From Thiothrix winogradskyi (GTDB taxonomy: Bacteria > Pseudomonadota > Gammaproteobacteria > Thiotrichales > Thiotrichaceae): a stretch of DNA of 64,000 nucleotides. Made by a program: the position numbers and the translations under genes. Every line of letters begins with the position of its first letter. Positions within the stretch are counted from its first letter, which is position 1. Shown one piece after another: positions 28,748 to 37,075 of this stretch. The notes below the pieces were generated by a model that was not told the origin of the DNA, made no database searches, and saw nothing but the letters and a program-made list of their open reading frames with translations. The stretch lies in contig NZ_CP091244.1 in NCBI RefSeq assembly GCF_021650935.1, forward strand, positions 1,922,001 to 1,986,000, in the 5' to 3' direction.

Positions 28748-28810
28748 TCAAAGCTGACTCCCACCATTCAATCAGGCATAACCACTTGTTTTAATGTTGT
28801 TTTCATCCAT

Positions 28811-28826
28811 TGGCACAAACCCTGCA
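28811..28826 (+). promoter_or_regulatory. Candidate sigma-54 promoter for the molybdoenzyme operon
   Basis: TGGCACAAACCCTGCA has the sigma-54 -24 element TGGCAC and a GC at -12, with GG and GC ten bases apart. It is about 80 bases upstream of the first gene and 65-110 bases downstream of the operator pair. Confidence 0.68.
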
Positions 28827-28904
28827 TTTATAACGGGAATCCCCTTGCGGGGTGGGAATGAGAGCTTAAATTTAGCCCAAGTCGAATCAGGAGGAGGCTT
28901 CCCT

Positions 28905-29609
28905 ATGAGTGAATTGCTCGTCTCTAACATAGAAACGCGCGGCGTGCCGGGCAAGCGACGGTTTGCGATGGTCATTGACCTGCGCCGTTGTATTGGCTGT
29001 GACGCTTGCATGACAGCGTGCAAAGCAGAATACGATGTGCCGTTAGGCGTGTTCCGTACTTGGGTTCCGTACCGCGTCGTCGGCACATACCCGAATGTGC
29101 GCAAACAGTTTATGCCGCGCCTGTGCAACCATTGCGATGATCCACCGTGTGTGCGTTCATGTCCGGTCGGTGCTACCTACAAAATGGAAGACGGCGGTTT
29201 CGTCTTGCAACGTTATGAACGCTGCATCGGCTGCAAGGCGTGTATGGCTTCCTGCCCGTACAATGCTCGTTTCATGCTGCCCAAGAACCGTACCTACACC
29301 GACATCCACAGCGTGGTGGACAAATGCACCTTCTGCCATCACCGCGTCATGAACAACCTTGCCCCTGCCTGTGTGCAAACCTGTATCGGGCGTTCACGCA
29401 TTTTCGGCGACCTGAATGACCCGAATTCGGAAGTCTCCCATCTGGTTAATACCTTGCCAACACAGGTGTTGCGTCCCGAAGAAGGGACAAAGCCGCATGT
29501 GTTCTACATCGGTCTTGACCGTAATACATCCGAAATCGGGCGGGGTATTTACAGCGCACCGGAAGTGCTTGAAGAAGGCCGCAATGCGTTTGGCGCAGTC
29601 AAAATTTAG
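28905..29609 (+). CDS. Four-cluster ferredoxin subunit of a Psr/Ttr-type molybdoenzyme
   Basis: 234 residues with four cysteine groups typical of PsrB/PhsB/TtrB/SoeB electron-transfer subunits: CIGCDACMTACK, CNHCDDPPCVRSCP, CIGCKACMASCP and CTFCHHR with CVQTC. It should pass electrons between the catalytic subunit and the membrane subunit encoded next. The ATG at 28905 follows AGGAGGAGG at seven bases; longer readings upstream do not resemble the family. No export signal is present, so it would be co-exported with the twin-arginine catalytic subunit. It is the first gene of the operon under the candidate sigma-54 promoter. Confidence 0.92.
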   Translation: MSELLVSNIETRGVPGKRRFAMVIDLRRCIGCDACMTACKAEYDVPLGVFRTWVPYRVVGTYPNVRKQFMPRLCNHCDDPPCVRSCPVGATYKMEDGGFVLQRYERCIGCKACMASCPYNARFMLPKNRTYTDIHSVVDKCTFCHHRVMNNLAPACVQTCIGRSRIFGDLNDPNSEVSHLVNTLPTQVLRPEEGTKPHVFYIGLDRNTSEIGRGIYSAPEVLEEGRNAFGAVKI

Positions 29610-29621
29610 AGGTGAACCATC

Positions 29622-30485
29622 ATGGGTGACTATAACGTTTTTCATCACATCCCCTGGACAGGGGCTTACGCCATTTACTTTTTCACCATTGGCATCTCGG
29701 CTGCCCTGTTCTTCTTCTCGGCACGTTCGTGGTTTGCCAGTTGCAGCATTCTGGAACCCATCCGCAAGCCAGCCGCTTACGTGTCGTTTGTATTGCTGGT
29801 TATCAGTGGCCTGTTGCTGATCAGTGACTTATCCCAGCCAATGCGCTTCCTGAACACCATGAACCCGTTCTACATGAACTTCAACTCACCGCTGGCATGG
29901 GGTGGTCTGAACCTGATGTCGTTCGGCATCGTGTCCGCCCTCTATGTTTTCATGATGTGGAAAGGCAATGACGCATTGGCAAAGAAACTGGGCGTGGTTG
30001 GCGCAGTGCTGGCCTTGGGTCTGCCGATCTATACCGGCTTTGACCTGACGGTTCATCAAAATCGTCCGGTCTGGAACACGCCGCTGATGCCGGTGTTGTT
30101 TGTGGCAATGTCACTGGTTTCCGGCGCGGCGGTAGCCATTTTCTTGGCGCTGAATAATGCCTCTGTTACCAAACACTTGCGTACCTATATGTTCTGGTCA
30201 GCCGCTGCGGTGGCCGTCATGTTGATTGCCCTGATGGGCACAACTGCTTACGGCGGTGTGGGTGCTGAACTGACCTTTATGAGCCTGACTTCCGGTTCGC
30301 TGAGTTTCGCTTTCCTGTGGGTCGGTGTCATCCTTGGGACAATCATCCCCATCGCGCTGTTGCTGACCCCTGTAGGCACTAACCATGTTGGCACACTGGC
30401 AGCCGCAGCCCTGATTCTGGTGGGCGGTTTCGCCTTGCGTTATTCCATCCTGATCGGTGGCCAGGTTGTACAAAGTTACTTCTGA
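29622..30485 (+). CDS. NrfD/PsrC-like membrane anchor subunit
   Basis: 287 residues with about eight hydrophobic segments and the PsrC-like start IPWTGAYAIYFFTIGISAALFF. Proteins of this family exchange electrons with the quinone pool on behalf of a molybdoenzyme and its ferredoxin subunit. It follows the ferredoxin gene by 12 bases with GAGGTG before the ATG, and precedes the catalytic gene by 27 bases. The segment GLPIYTGFDLTVHQNRPVWNTPLMP, with acidic and His residues near the predicted membrane edge, is a plausible quinone-site region. Confidence 0.9.
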   Translation: MGDYNVFHHIPWTGAYAIYFFTIGISAALFFFSARSWFASCSILEPIRKPAAYVSFVLLVISGLLLISDLSQPMRFLNTMNPFYMNFNSPLAWGGLNLMSFGIVSALYVFMMWKGNDALAKKLGVVGAVLALGLPIYTGFDLTVHQNRPVWNTPLMPVLFVAMSLVSGAAVAIFLALNNASVTKHLRTYMFWSAAAVAVMLIALMGTTAYGGVGAELTFMSLTSGSLSFAFLWVGVILGTIIPIALLLTPVGTNHVGTLAAAALILVGGFALRYSILIGGQVVQSYF

Positions 30486-30512
30486 TCATCCCGGAGTAAA
30501 GGAGCAAAGATT

Positions 30513-33233
30513 ATGTTGGAAATGAACCGTAGAACTTTCCTGAAAGTTACCGGGACGACTGCCGCCGCTGTAGCGGTTGCCCCCAAGCTGGTGGGTGCAA
30601 TGGAAACCGAGCTGGGCGGCAAGGACATTGATCCGGTCGGCGCTGGGGAGCGGGTCGGCATCCCCGTTACCTGCCACGTCTGTAACATTCAGGACGGTGC
30701 CATTGCCTATGTGCAAGACGGGCGCATCGTCAAGCTGGAGGGCAACCCCGAACACGTCTCTACCCGTGGCAGGCTGTGCGCCAAGGGCAACTCCGGGATG
30801 TGGTATACCTATGACCCTGACCGTATCACTTACCCCCTGAAGCGGGTGGGCGCACGCGGCGAAGGCAAGTGGAAACGCATTACGTGGGATGAAGCACTTA
30901 AAGAAGTTGCCGGAAAACTGGACGAAGCCATCAAGGAAGACCCCAATTCGGTGTTCCTCAAATACGGACGTAACCGCACAGGCGGCGCAATTGACCGTTT
31001 CATGCACACTTTGGGTTCTGACAGTATCCTCAACCACACCTCGGTGTGTGAGTCCTCTAAAAAGGTGGGCTTGGAACCGACGTGGGGACCGGATATTGAG
31101 ACCCCTGACTTTGCCCACGCCAAGTACATCCTCAACTTTGGCTCCAACATACTGGAGGCGGCTTACTTCCATAACCCGCTGTCCCAACGGGTGATGGAAG
31201 GTACTGTCGAAAACAAGGCCAAGCTGGTCACGTTCGATGTGCGCCTGTCCAACACTGCCGGGCGTTCCGATGAGTGGATTCCGGTGTTCCCCGCCACCGA
31301 TGGCGCAATAGCACTGGCGATGGGGAATGTTATCCTCAGCAATGACTTGCAGGATTCCGATTTCATCAACACCTGGACGAACGTCACGGTGGATGAACTC
31401 AAGGCGCACTACAAGCAATATACCCCGGAATGGGCATCCAAGCTGTCTGGTGTGCCAGTGGAGACCATTGAGCGCATTGCCCGCGAGTTTGCCACCACCA
31501 AACCGGCGACCCTGTTCACTTACCGTGGCCCCGCCAAACACTTGTATGGCTCTTACAACGAGAAGGCGTGCATGATGCTGCCAATCATGACCGGCAATAT
31601 TGAAAAGCGCGGTGGCTATTGTATGCCGCGTGGCATGGGTTGGCCGCAACCGGAGCCGCAACCACCCAAGCCTGCCAAGCACGCTTTCATGAATGCCCAC
31701 CATCACCCGGATTACCCGCTGGCAAGCCACGGCACATCCCACATGCTGCCTTACCACATTGCCAATGGGGATGTGAAGGTGAAAGTGTATTTCACCTATC
31801 AGGATAACCCGGTGTATACCAACCCCGGTGCGCAGGCGACATGGGGAAAAATGTTCCGCGATGAAAAGCTCATCCCCTACTACGTGTCGATGAGTCCGTT
31901 CATGGGTGAAGAAACCGCCCTTGCCGACCTGATCCTGCCCGACTGCCCGTATCTGGAACGCTGGGAACCGGAATCCATGCCCAACTCGCTGCACCCGTGG
32001 CTGGGTATCCGCCAACCGGTCATCAAGCCGCTGGGTGAATCCCGTGAAAACCGCATTATCCTGCGTGACATCATCCATACGCTTGACCCGGACGGCAGCC
32101 GTGGCATGAAGAAATACTGGGAATTTGCCGACGGTGAGGACTACATGCGCCACCACTTCGACAATGTGCCCAAGCTCAAGGAGGACGGCGGTCTGGACTT
32201 CCTCAAAAAGCACGGCGTATGGCCTATTTATGGCAAGCTGGATGGGACAGGCAAGATCGTTGATAAAACCGGGCGGGAAATCGAGGCAGAATACGGCCTG
32301 CACATGAAGGAACTGTCTGCTGATGAAATGCTCGGCGCAATCGTTGACCCGACCGCTGGCACCATCACCAAAAATGGGGAAGCCATTGGCGTGCAACGTA
32401 ACGGCAAGAACTACGTCGGCTTCTCCACCCCTGACCGCCGCTTGAATGTGCGGGTGGATGGTTGGGCGAAGTACGGTTTCAACCCGATGCCGACCTTCAA
32501 GCAGATCCCGTGGCACAAGGATATGCAAGATGACGAAATGATCCTGACCACTTACAAGATCAACGTCCACAAGCAGTCGCGTACCGCAGCGGTCAAATGG
32601 CTGGCTGAAATCATGCACAGCAACCCCGCGTGGATGAATAGCGAAACCGGCAAGAAAATCGGTGTCAAAACCGGCGATCTGGTGCGGGTGGAAAGCAAAG
32701 TGGGTTATGTCGTCACCAAAGCCTATGTGTTTGAAGGCATCCACCCCAAGGTCATTGCCATCCCTACCGGCTTCGGTCACTGGGAATACGGGCGGCTTGC
32801 CAACCTCAAGCACAAGGAAAAAGCGGGCGGTGAATACGGTGCGGCGGATGATGCCGACCTGAACAACGTCTGGTGGGATGACCGGGGCGTACACGCCAAT
32901 GCCATGATCCCCAACGTGGTTGACCCGATTGGTGGCTCTCAAGGCTGGTACGATACCGTGGTGAAAGTCACCAAGGCCGGGCCGGAAGACAAATACGGTG
33001 ATGTCAAAGGGGACTGGGACAAGCACATGGAAGCCTACAAGGAAAGCCTGCGCTATGCCTACACCGGCGACCTGCACCGCACCATGCACCCGGAAATGGC
33101 CGCATGGGGTGGCCCGGACAGCGTGAATCAGGAAGCTGCCCATCAAGCCGCGCCTGCCCCTGAAAAAGCCCCTGAAGCTGAAGCTGCTCCAGCGGAAGGC
33201 GCGGAAGCTGCCGCCAAGGAAGCGGCGCACTAA
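30513..33233 (+). CDS. Molybdopterin oxidoreductase catalytic subunit with C-x2-C-x3-D-x27-C motif
   Basis: 906 residues. A twin-arginine signal (NRRTFLK, Arg6-Arg7) shows export to the periplasm. The iron-sulfur motif is Cys54, Cys57, Asp61 and Cys89: the usual third Cys is Asp. Cys179 (TSVCESS) is a probable molybdenum ligand, as in PsrA/PhsA. The body matches the DMSO-reductase superfamily, including a C-terminal molybdopterin dinucleotide-binding domain (from about 670) and a final 40-residue Ala/Glu/Pro tail. PsrA, PhsA and TtrA reduce polysulfide, thiosulfate or tetrathionate; SoeA oxidises sulfite but is cytoplasmic, which argues against SoeA. In a sulfur oxidiser the direction could be oxidative. 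The substrate cannot be read from sequence. Confidence 0.85.
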   Translation: MLEMNRRTFLKVTGTTAAAVAVAPKLVGAMETELGGKDIDPVGAGERVGIPVTCHVCNIQDGAIAYVQDGRIVKLEGNPEHVSTRGRLCAKGNSGMWYTYDPDRITYPLKRVGARGEGKWKRITWDEALKEVAGKLDEAIKEDPNSVFLKYGRNRTGGAIDRFMHTLGSDSILNHTSVCESSKKVGLEPTWGPDIETPDFAHAKYILNFGSNILEAAYFHNPLSQRVMEGTVENKAKLVTFDVRLSNTAGRSDEWIPVFPATDGAIALAMGNVILSNDLQDSDFINTWTNVTVDELKAHYKQYTPEWASKLSGVPVETIERIAREFATTKPATLFTYRGPAKHLYGSYNEKACMMLPIMTGNIEKRGGYCMPRGMGWPQPEPQPPKPAKHAFMNAHHHPDYPLASHGTSHMLPYHIANGDVKVKVYFTYQDNPVYTNPGAQATWGKMFRDEKLIPYYVSMSPFMGEETALADLILPDCPYLERWEPESMPNSLHPWLGIRQPVIKPLGESRENRIILRDIIHTLDPDGSRGMKKYWEFADGEDYMRHHFDNVPKLKEDGGLDFLKKHGVWPIYGKLDGTGKIVDKTGREIEAEYGLHMKELSADEMLGAIVDPTAGTITKNGEAIGVQRNGKNYVGFSTPDRRLNVRVDGWAKYGFNPMPTFKQIPWHKDMQDDEMILTTYKINVHKQSRTAAVKWLAEIMHSNPAWMNSETGKKIGVKTGDLVRVESKVGYVVTKAYVFEGIHPKVIAIPTGFGHWEYGRLANLKHKEKAGGEYGAADDADLNNVWWDDRGVHANAMIPNVVDPIGGSQGWYDTVVKVTKAGPEDKYGDVKGDWDKHMEAYKESLRYAYTGDLHRTMHPEMAAWGGPDSVNQEAAHQAAPAPEKAPEAEAAPAEGAEAAAKEAAH

Positions 33234-33270
33234 GGTAGCCTTGTTGACTGTAAACTTCTCCACAAAATTG

Positions 33271-33298
33271 CCCCGGTCTTAACGACTGGGGTCTTCTT
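33271..33298 (+). terminator. Hairpin after the catalytic subunit gene
   Basis: CCCCGGTC and GACTGGGG (with one G-T pair) form an eight-base stem around TTAAC, followed by the imperfect T stretch TCTTCTTGT. It may be a partial terminator or an RNA stabiliser separating the three structural genes from the accessory genes that follow. Confidence 0.5.
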
Positions 33299-33321
33299 GT
33301 GTGAACCAACGAGATAAACCG

Positions 33322-34143
33322 ATGCAAATTGAACCAATCCACTTCATCCCCCCCGAACCCAAAACGCCGTTCAACCCGCAGGAAGCGGCTGAAGATTGCG
33401 CAGCACGTGCTGGGGTCTATCACCTGCTGGCAGGGGTGTTTGCGGAAGAGTCCAGCCGTGAATTTCTGGCGGCACTCCGTCAACCGGAGAGCATGGCAGC
33501 CTTAGCCGAAGCCGGGTTACGCTTTGATGCCGACTTTACTGATACGCCCTTGGAACAACTGGTGGACGACACCGCTTGTGAATACGCCAGCCTGTTCGCC
33601 TCCCCTGGCGGGGCTGCCCCGGTTGAATCGGTGCGCCGTACCGGACGGATGCAGCAAGAACCGTTCTACGAAGTCAAAGCCGACTACCAGCGGCTGGGTT
33701 TTGCCCTGCAACACGGGCGTTTCAGCACAGTGGAAGACCATCTCGGTGCAGAACTGGAGTTCGTTGCCGCGTTACTGGATCGTGCCGCCGCTGCCGCTGA
33801 AGCCAGCAACGAAAAAGCATTCCGCCGCATGGATCGGGAAATCAAACGCTTCTGGACAATGCACCTGGGGCGTTGGGCGCGTGGTTACGGGCAAGTCGTC
33901 GCCAGAGCCACAGACCATTCCTTCTACCGTGAAATGGCAAAATTCCTGCACGCTTTCGGCGAAGACGAAGTGCTGCGCATGAAACTCAAGGTAGACGATG
34001 CCGACGGTCGCCCACCGGAACAACCCAAACAGGAAACTGACGAGTTGGATAAAGCTGACAGCGGTAGTTGCTGCGGCGGTGCGGCGACCCCGCCACCGAT
34101 GCTGGAAGACCCTGCCTCTGAACTGCCTAAATTCCTGCTATAA
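33322..34143 (+). CDS. TorD-family molybdoenzyme maturation chaperone
   Basis: About 273 residues, all-helical, matching TorD/DmsD chaperones: ARAGVYHLLAGVFAE at the N-terminus, YASLFASPGG, the family region PVESVRRTGRMQQEPFYEVKADYQRLG and DHLGAELEFVAALL. These proteins hold the apo catalytic subunit and its twin-arginine signal until cofactor insertion. The ATG at 33322 with a weak GAGA upstream is preferred to a GTG at 33301. The C-terminus carries a Cys pair (SCCGG) outside the usual fold. It is probably dedicated to the enzyme encoded just upstream. Confidence 0.88.
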   Translation: MQIEPIHFIPPEPKTPFNPQEAAEDCAARAGVYHLLAGVFAEESSREFLAALRQPESMAALAEAGLRFDADFTDTPLEQLVDDTACEYASLFASPGGAAPVESVRRTGRMQQEPFYEVKADYQRLGFALQHGRFSTVEDHLGAELEFVAALLDRAAAAAEASNEKAFRRMDREIKRFWTMHLGRWARGYGQVVARATDHSFYREMAKFLHAFGEDEVLRMKLKVDDADGRPPEQPKQETDELDKADSGSCCGGAATPPPMLEDPASELPKFLL

Positions 34144-34153
34144 GGAGACAGTG

Positions 34154-34594
34154 ATGACAAACGCCACAGAAGAAGACCTGAAACCGCTGAACCTCAACGT
34201 ATTCTGGCCGGAACTGGCAGCGTTGTGGGATGCGGGGGATTTTGGTGCAGCACACGACTGGTTGGGTGAACGCTGGAATGTGCTGATCCAGTCGCGTCCG
34301 CAAGGTCACGACGACCCCGACGCACGTTTTCTGCAAGGGCTGGCGTATGCGGTGCTGGCATTCCATTTTACCCAGCACGCCAATCAGGACGGCGCACGTT
34401 TGATGGTCGAGGATACTTTGCGGGTATTGCCGGAATTCACCCCCGCTTGGGCAGGCATGGAAACCGCGCCGGTCATTGCCAGCGTCAAGGTCTTACAACC
34501 GTTACTGGAAGGGCTGGACAATGAAGCCCCTTGCCCGTTGCAGCCATTCCGCTGTGAACCGTTGAAATTTACTGCGAGTGAGATGAGCTTATGA
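34154..34594 (+). CDS. DUF309-like helical protein
   Basis: 146 residues. The segment WPELAALWDAGDFGAAHDWLGERWNVLIQ, followed by FLQGLAYAVLAFHFTQHANQDGARLMVEDTLRVL, matches the DUF309 pattern of an A-H-x-x-L-E-x-x-W helix and a second helix with G-A. The function of DUF309 is not established. The ATG follows AAGGAGA, and the last codons overlap the next gene by four bases (ATGA). Its place between the chaperone and the HisF-like gene suggests an accessory role in this operon. Confidence 0.7.
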   Translation: MTNATEEDLKPLNLNVFWPELAALWDAGDFGAAHDWLGERWNVLIQSRPQGHDDPDARFLQGLAYAVLAFHFTQHANQDGARLMVEDTLRVLPEFTPAWAGMETAPVIASVKVLQPLLEGLDNEAPCPLQPFRCEPLKFTASEMSL

Positions 34595-35298
34595 GCATCG
34601 ACAATACCACTGGAATCCCGCTGCCTGACCCGTTGGCAGACAGCCCACAACTGCCCGTTATCCGTTACTGGCGTACCCTCGCGGATGCACCCTTTACGGA
34701 AACGGTGTTCATCAATGCCGCCACCAGTCTCCTGACCGCTGATGTTGACTTGAGTCACGCCACGGTGATCTTGCCCACTGGCGGGGAAGCCGAAGCACGG
34801 GACTGGCTGGGCAGTGGCGCGGAACGCATCCTGTTCACCGATGCAGCCGTCAAGGACACCACGCTGGTCAGCCGCATGGCGGCGGAACTGGGTGAAGGCA
34901 AAGTCGGGGTATGGTTGCCCGTCAAACGCATGGGCATTTCTTGGGTGCTGGACAAAACCAGCAATGCCGATTTCAGTTGCATGACCCCCAGTTGCGGCAA
35001 ACCCAGTTGGGAAGTGCTGCTGACCGACGGCAAGCGCACTGGCATTGATGCCGATTGGTGGTCACGGCAAATGCTGCAACAGGGTGCTACCTGTATCCTC
35101 ATCAGTGCCGATTACACCGATACCCACGACCACAATATTGCGGCGGAACTGGTAGAAAAACACGGCGAACCGTTGTGGCTCTCCCCCCTCAGCCAAACGG
35201 GGGTAGAATGGAAGGTAGAAGACTGGCAACAATACGCGAATGCCCGTCAAATAGTGATGCCGCCTCCAGTCGAGGAGGCAGGAGAGGAAAACGTATGA
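34591..35298 (+). CDS. Degenerate HisF-like (beta/alpha)8-barrel protein
   Basis: 235 residues. Two blocks resemble HisF: GGEAEARDWLGSGAERILFTDAAV, continuing to an AELGEGKVGVWLPVKRM stretch (HisF GG-x-R-x2-D-x4-L, then the strand carrying catalytic Asp130), and WEVLLTDGKRTGIDADWW followed by MLQQGATCILISADYTDTHDHNIAAELV (HisF W-x-V-x-T-x-G-G-R... GAGEILLTSMDRDGT). The N-terminal strand with catalytic Asp11 is not recognisable, and the position of Asp130 reads Leu/Pro, so imidazole-glycerol-phosphate synthesis is unlikely. No his genes are near. A non-catalytic or repurposed barrel is inferred. The assignment is by eye and moderate. Confidence 0.55.
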   Translation: MSIDNTTGIPLPDPLADSPQLPVIRYWRTLADAPFTETVFINAATSLLTADVDLSHATVILPTGGEAEARDWLGSGAERILFTDAAVKDTTLVSRMAAELGEGKVGVWLPVKRMGISWVLDKTSNADFSCMTPSCGKPSWEVLLTDGKRTGIDADWWSRQMLQQGATCILISADYTDTHDHNIAAELVEKHGEPLWLSPLSQTGVEWKVEDWQQYANARQIVMPPPVEEAGEENV

Positions 35299-35555
35299 AC
35301 CTGACTAAATCCTGCTTAATGGCAGTTCTGGCATTTACCCTGAGTGCTTGTGGGGACGAAACCAGCGTCACCCACGTAGCCGCTGTTGCACCCGCACCTG
35401 CTGCAACCAGCAATGCGTTGACGCAATCCAGCGTCCCGGCGAAACCTGCTGGTGTGGTCGAGGAATTTTTCACCTCATCCATGCCGGACACGTTCACCAT
35501 CCCGCACAACACCTGTGCGCAGGGTGAAGCCTTACAAACCTTGAAGAAAGAGTGA
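35295..35555 (+). CDS. Small predicted lipoprotein
   Basis: 86 residues with a signal peptide and lipobox LSAC (Cys19 after MNLTKSCLMAVLAFTL), an Ala/Pro/Val-rich linker, and a C-terminal region with a single further Cys (HNTCAQGEAL). It overlaps the preceding gene by ATGA and shares a base with the next start. It would sit on the periplasmic side of a membrane, the compartment of the molybdoenzyme. No family is recognised. Confidence 0.68.
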   Translation: MNLTKSCLMAVLAFTLSACGDETSVTHVAAVAPAPAATSNALTQSSVPAKPAGVVEEFFTSSMPDTFTIPHNTCAQGEALQTLKKE

Positions 35556-36643
35556 TGCAGACAACCCCTGAATTCCGCCGCGAGCGGTGTACCCGTTACC
35601 GCTTCAAGTACAGTGAATGCAGCCGCTGTCAGGATGCTTGCCCGCACGCAGCCATCAGCCTGTCGGATGAAGGTGCAAGCCTTGACCCGGCGCGTTGCCG
35701 CGAATGCGGCTTGTGCGTGGCAGCGTGCCAGACCGAAGCACTGGTGACGGATAAGCTCCCGCACATCCAGCTACTCAAACAGGCAGGGGCAAAAGCGGAC
35801 GGTTTCAGCATTGCCTGTACCCCGTCGCAGGCAGAGGCCGATGCCAAAATCCCCTGTCTGGGTGCGCTGGATGCTACCGTGCTGGCTTACCTTAGCGCAC
35901 GCAAGGTCAAGCTGGAACTGCGCGGCGCGTGGCATTGCGAGACTTGCCCGCATGGCACATCGGGGCAGGCGATGATCGCTTACGCCCGTGACGGTGTGGC
36001 GCATGTGCGTGAACAAGCCGACAATGGCGAACGCTGGTCAGACATCGTGTTCGCCGAACCGCCGGAAGATGCTGCGAAACCCGCCGCCGTCAACCATGCC
36101 CGCCGCCAAATGTTCCGGCAGGTATTCGGGCGGGCAGTGGAGGCAGCACTCAAGGATACGCCAACCGCACCCGTGCCCCTGAAAGCGGTCAGGATTGCCG
36201 CACCCACGTCCACCATCCGCCGCGAATTGCTGCAAATCGTCTGGTCGCGCACGGCAGTGGGTGAATTTGCGCTGGATGACACCTTGCCCACCAGCCGTTT
36301 CGAGGTCAATGACACCTGCAACCAGTGTGAGCTGTGTGTCAGGGTTTGCCCGACCGGGGCGTTGGGGCTGGCAGAAACGGATCAGGCATGGCGGCTGACT
36401 TTCCAGTTCAACCGTTGCGTGGGCTGTGATGTGTGCATCGAAGCCTGCCAACCCCATGCGCTGGAACGTCAAACCAGCGTCCCGCTAGCTACGGGTTTGG
36501 AGAAAGAACCTGTCACCCTGCGCAACCGCCCCAAACAGCGGTGCAGCCGTTGTGACCGCTTTTTCATGCCTGCCAGCCCGGCGGAAACCCTGTGCCAGAT
36601 CTGTGCCGATGACGACAAGGATTTCGGCGCGATGTTTGGCTAG
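35555..36643 (+). CDS. Polyferredoxin with two pairs of 4Fe-4S motifs and a zinc-ribbon tail
   Basis: About 362 residues. The first ferredoxin pair is CSRCQDACPHAA and CRECGLCVAACQ (about 20-70); the second is CNQCELCVRVCP and CVGCDVCIEACQ (about 250-305). Between them are scattered Cys residues, including WHCETCPHG. The C-terminus has CSRC...CQIC resembling a zinc ribbon. It lacks a signal peptide, so it should be cytoplasmic. It may supply electrons during maturation or link the membrane complex to cytoplasmic carriers. The ATG at 35555 overlaps the previous stop (TGATG); a GTG one codon earlier is equally possible. Confidence 0.82.
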   Translation: MQTTPEFRRERCTRYRFKYSECSRCQDACPHAAISLSDEGASLDPARCRECGLCVAACQTEALVTDKLPHIQLLKQAGAKADGFSIACTPSQAEADAKIPCLGALDATVLAYLSARKVKLELRGAWHCETCPHGTSGQAMIAYARDGVAHVREQADNGERWSDIVFAEPPEDAAKPAAVNHARRQMFRQVFGRAVEAALKDTPTAPVPLKAVRIAAPTSTIRRELLQIVWSRTAVGEFALDDTLPTSRFEVNDTCNQCELCVRVCPTGALGLAETDQAWRLTFQFNRCVGCDVCIEACQPHALERQTSVPLATGLEKEPVTLRNRPKQRCSRCDRFFMPASPAETLCQICADDDKDFGAMFG

Positions 36644-36673
36644 ACCCATAATATTTACGAGGAGGAGATCACA

Positions 36674-37060
36674 ATGCAGTGGGAATTTACCCCCGAACAG
36701 GTCGTTAAGGCCGAAGTCGATTACACGCTGGAGAACTTCCGCCATGACTTGCGGCAGGAAGTGGAGCAAAACCTGCCCGGTACGGATGACGGCGCGATCG
36801 ACCGCGTATTCCGCCTGCTGTACGACCTGTGCTACTGGCTGGCGACGGGCAAGGATTATCAGGAATTTGAGGACTCGATTGATAGCCCCAGCACCAAGAT
36901 GTTCCTCCAGTCTGCCAAGGTGCATCAGCAAGCAAACGTGGAAATGCTGGGCGCAATCCTGCAACGCAGCATCATGGATGGGGTGGAGGCGGGTATGTCA
37001 GTGGATGATGCCGTGGCGCACGCCGCCAGCCGCCACCAACAGCAAACTGCCGTGCATTAA
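36674..37060 (+). CDS. Conserved small helical protein of unknown function
   Basis: 128 residues, acidic and apparently all-helical, beginning MQWEFTPEQVVKAEVDYTLENFRHDL. A strong GAGGAGG site precedes the ATG. It lies between the polyferredoxin and hemerythrin genes on the same strand with small gaps, so it belongs to the same operon. I do not recognise a family; the length and helical content would fit a small chaperone or binding partner. Confidence 0.65.
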   Translation: MQWEFTPEQVVKAEVDYTLENFRHDLRQEVEQNLPGTDDGAIDRVFRLLYDLCYWLATGKDYQEFEDSIDSPSTKMFLQSAKVHQQANVEMLGAILQRSIMDGVEAGMSVDDAVAHAASRHQQQTAVH

Positions 37061-37075
37061 GCGCAAGGAAATACC

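Noticed and set aside
28905..33233. Naming the cluster SoeABC (cytoplasmic sulfite oxidation)
   Set aside because: The catalytic subunit has a twin-arginine signal and an altered cluster motif, so a cytoplasmic SoeA is unlikely; the substrate was left open.
30486..33263. A 925-codon open frame on the minus strand opposite the molybdoenzyme catalytic gene
   Set aside because: It is a mirror of a strongly coding + strand gene, without ribosome site or recognisable domains; the + strand product has a twin-arginine signal and family motifs.
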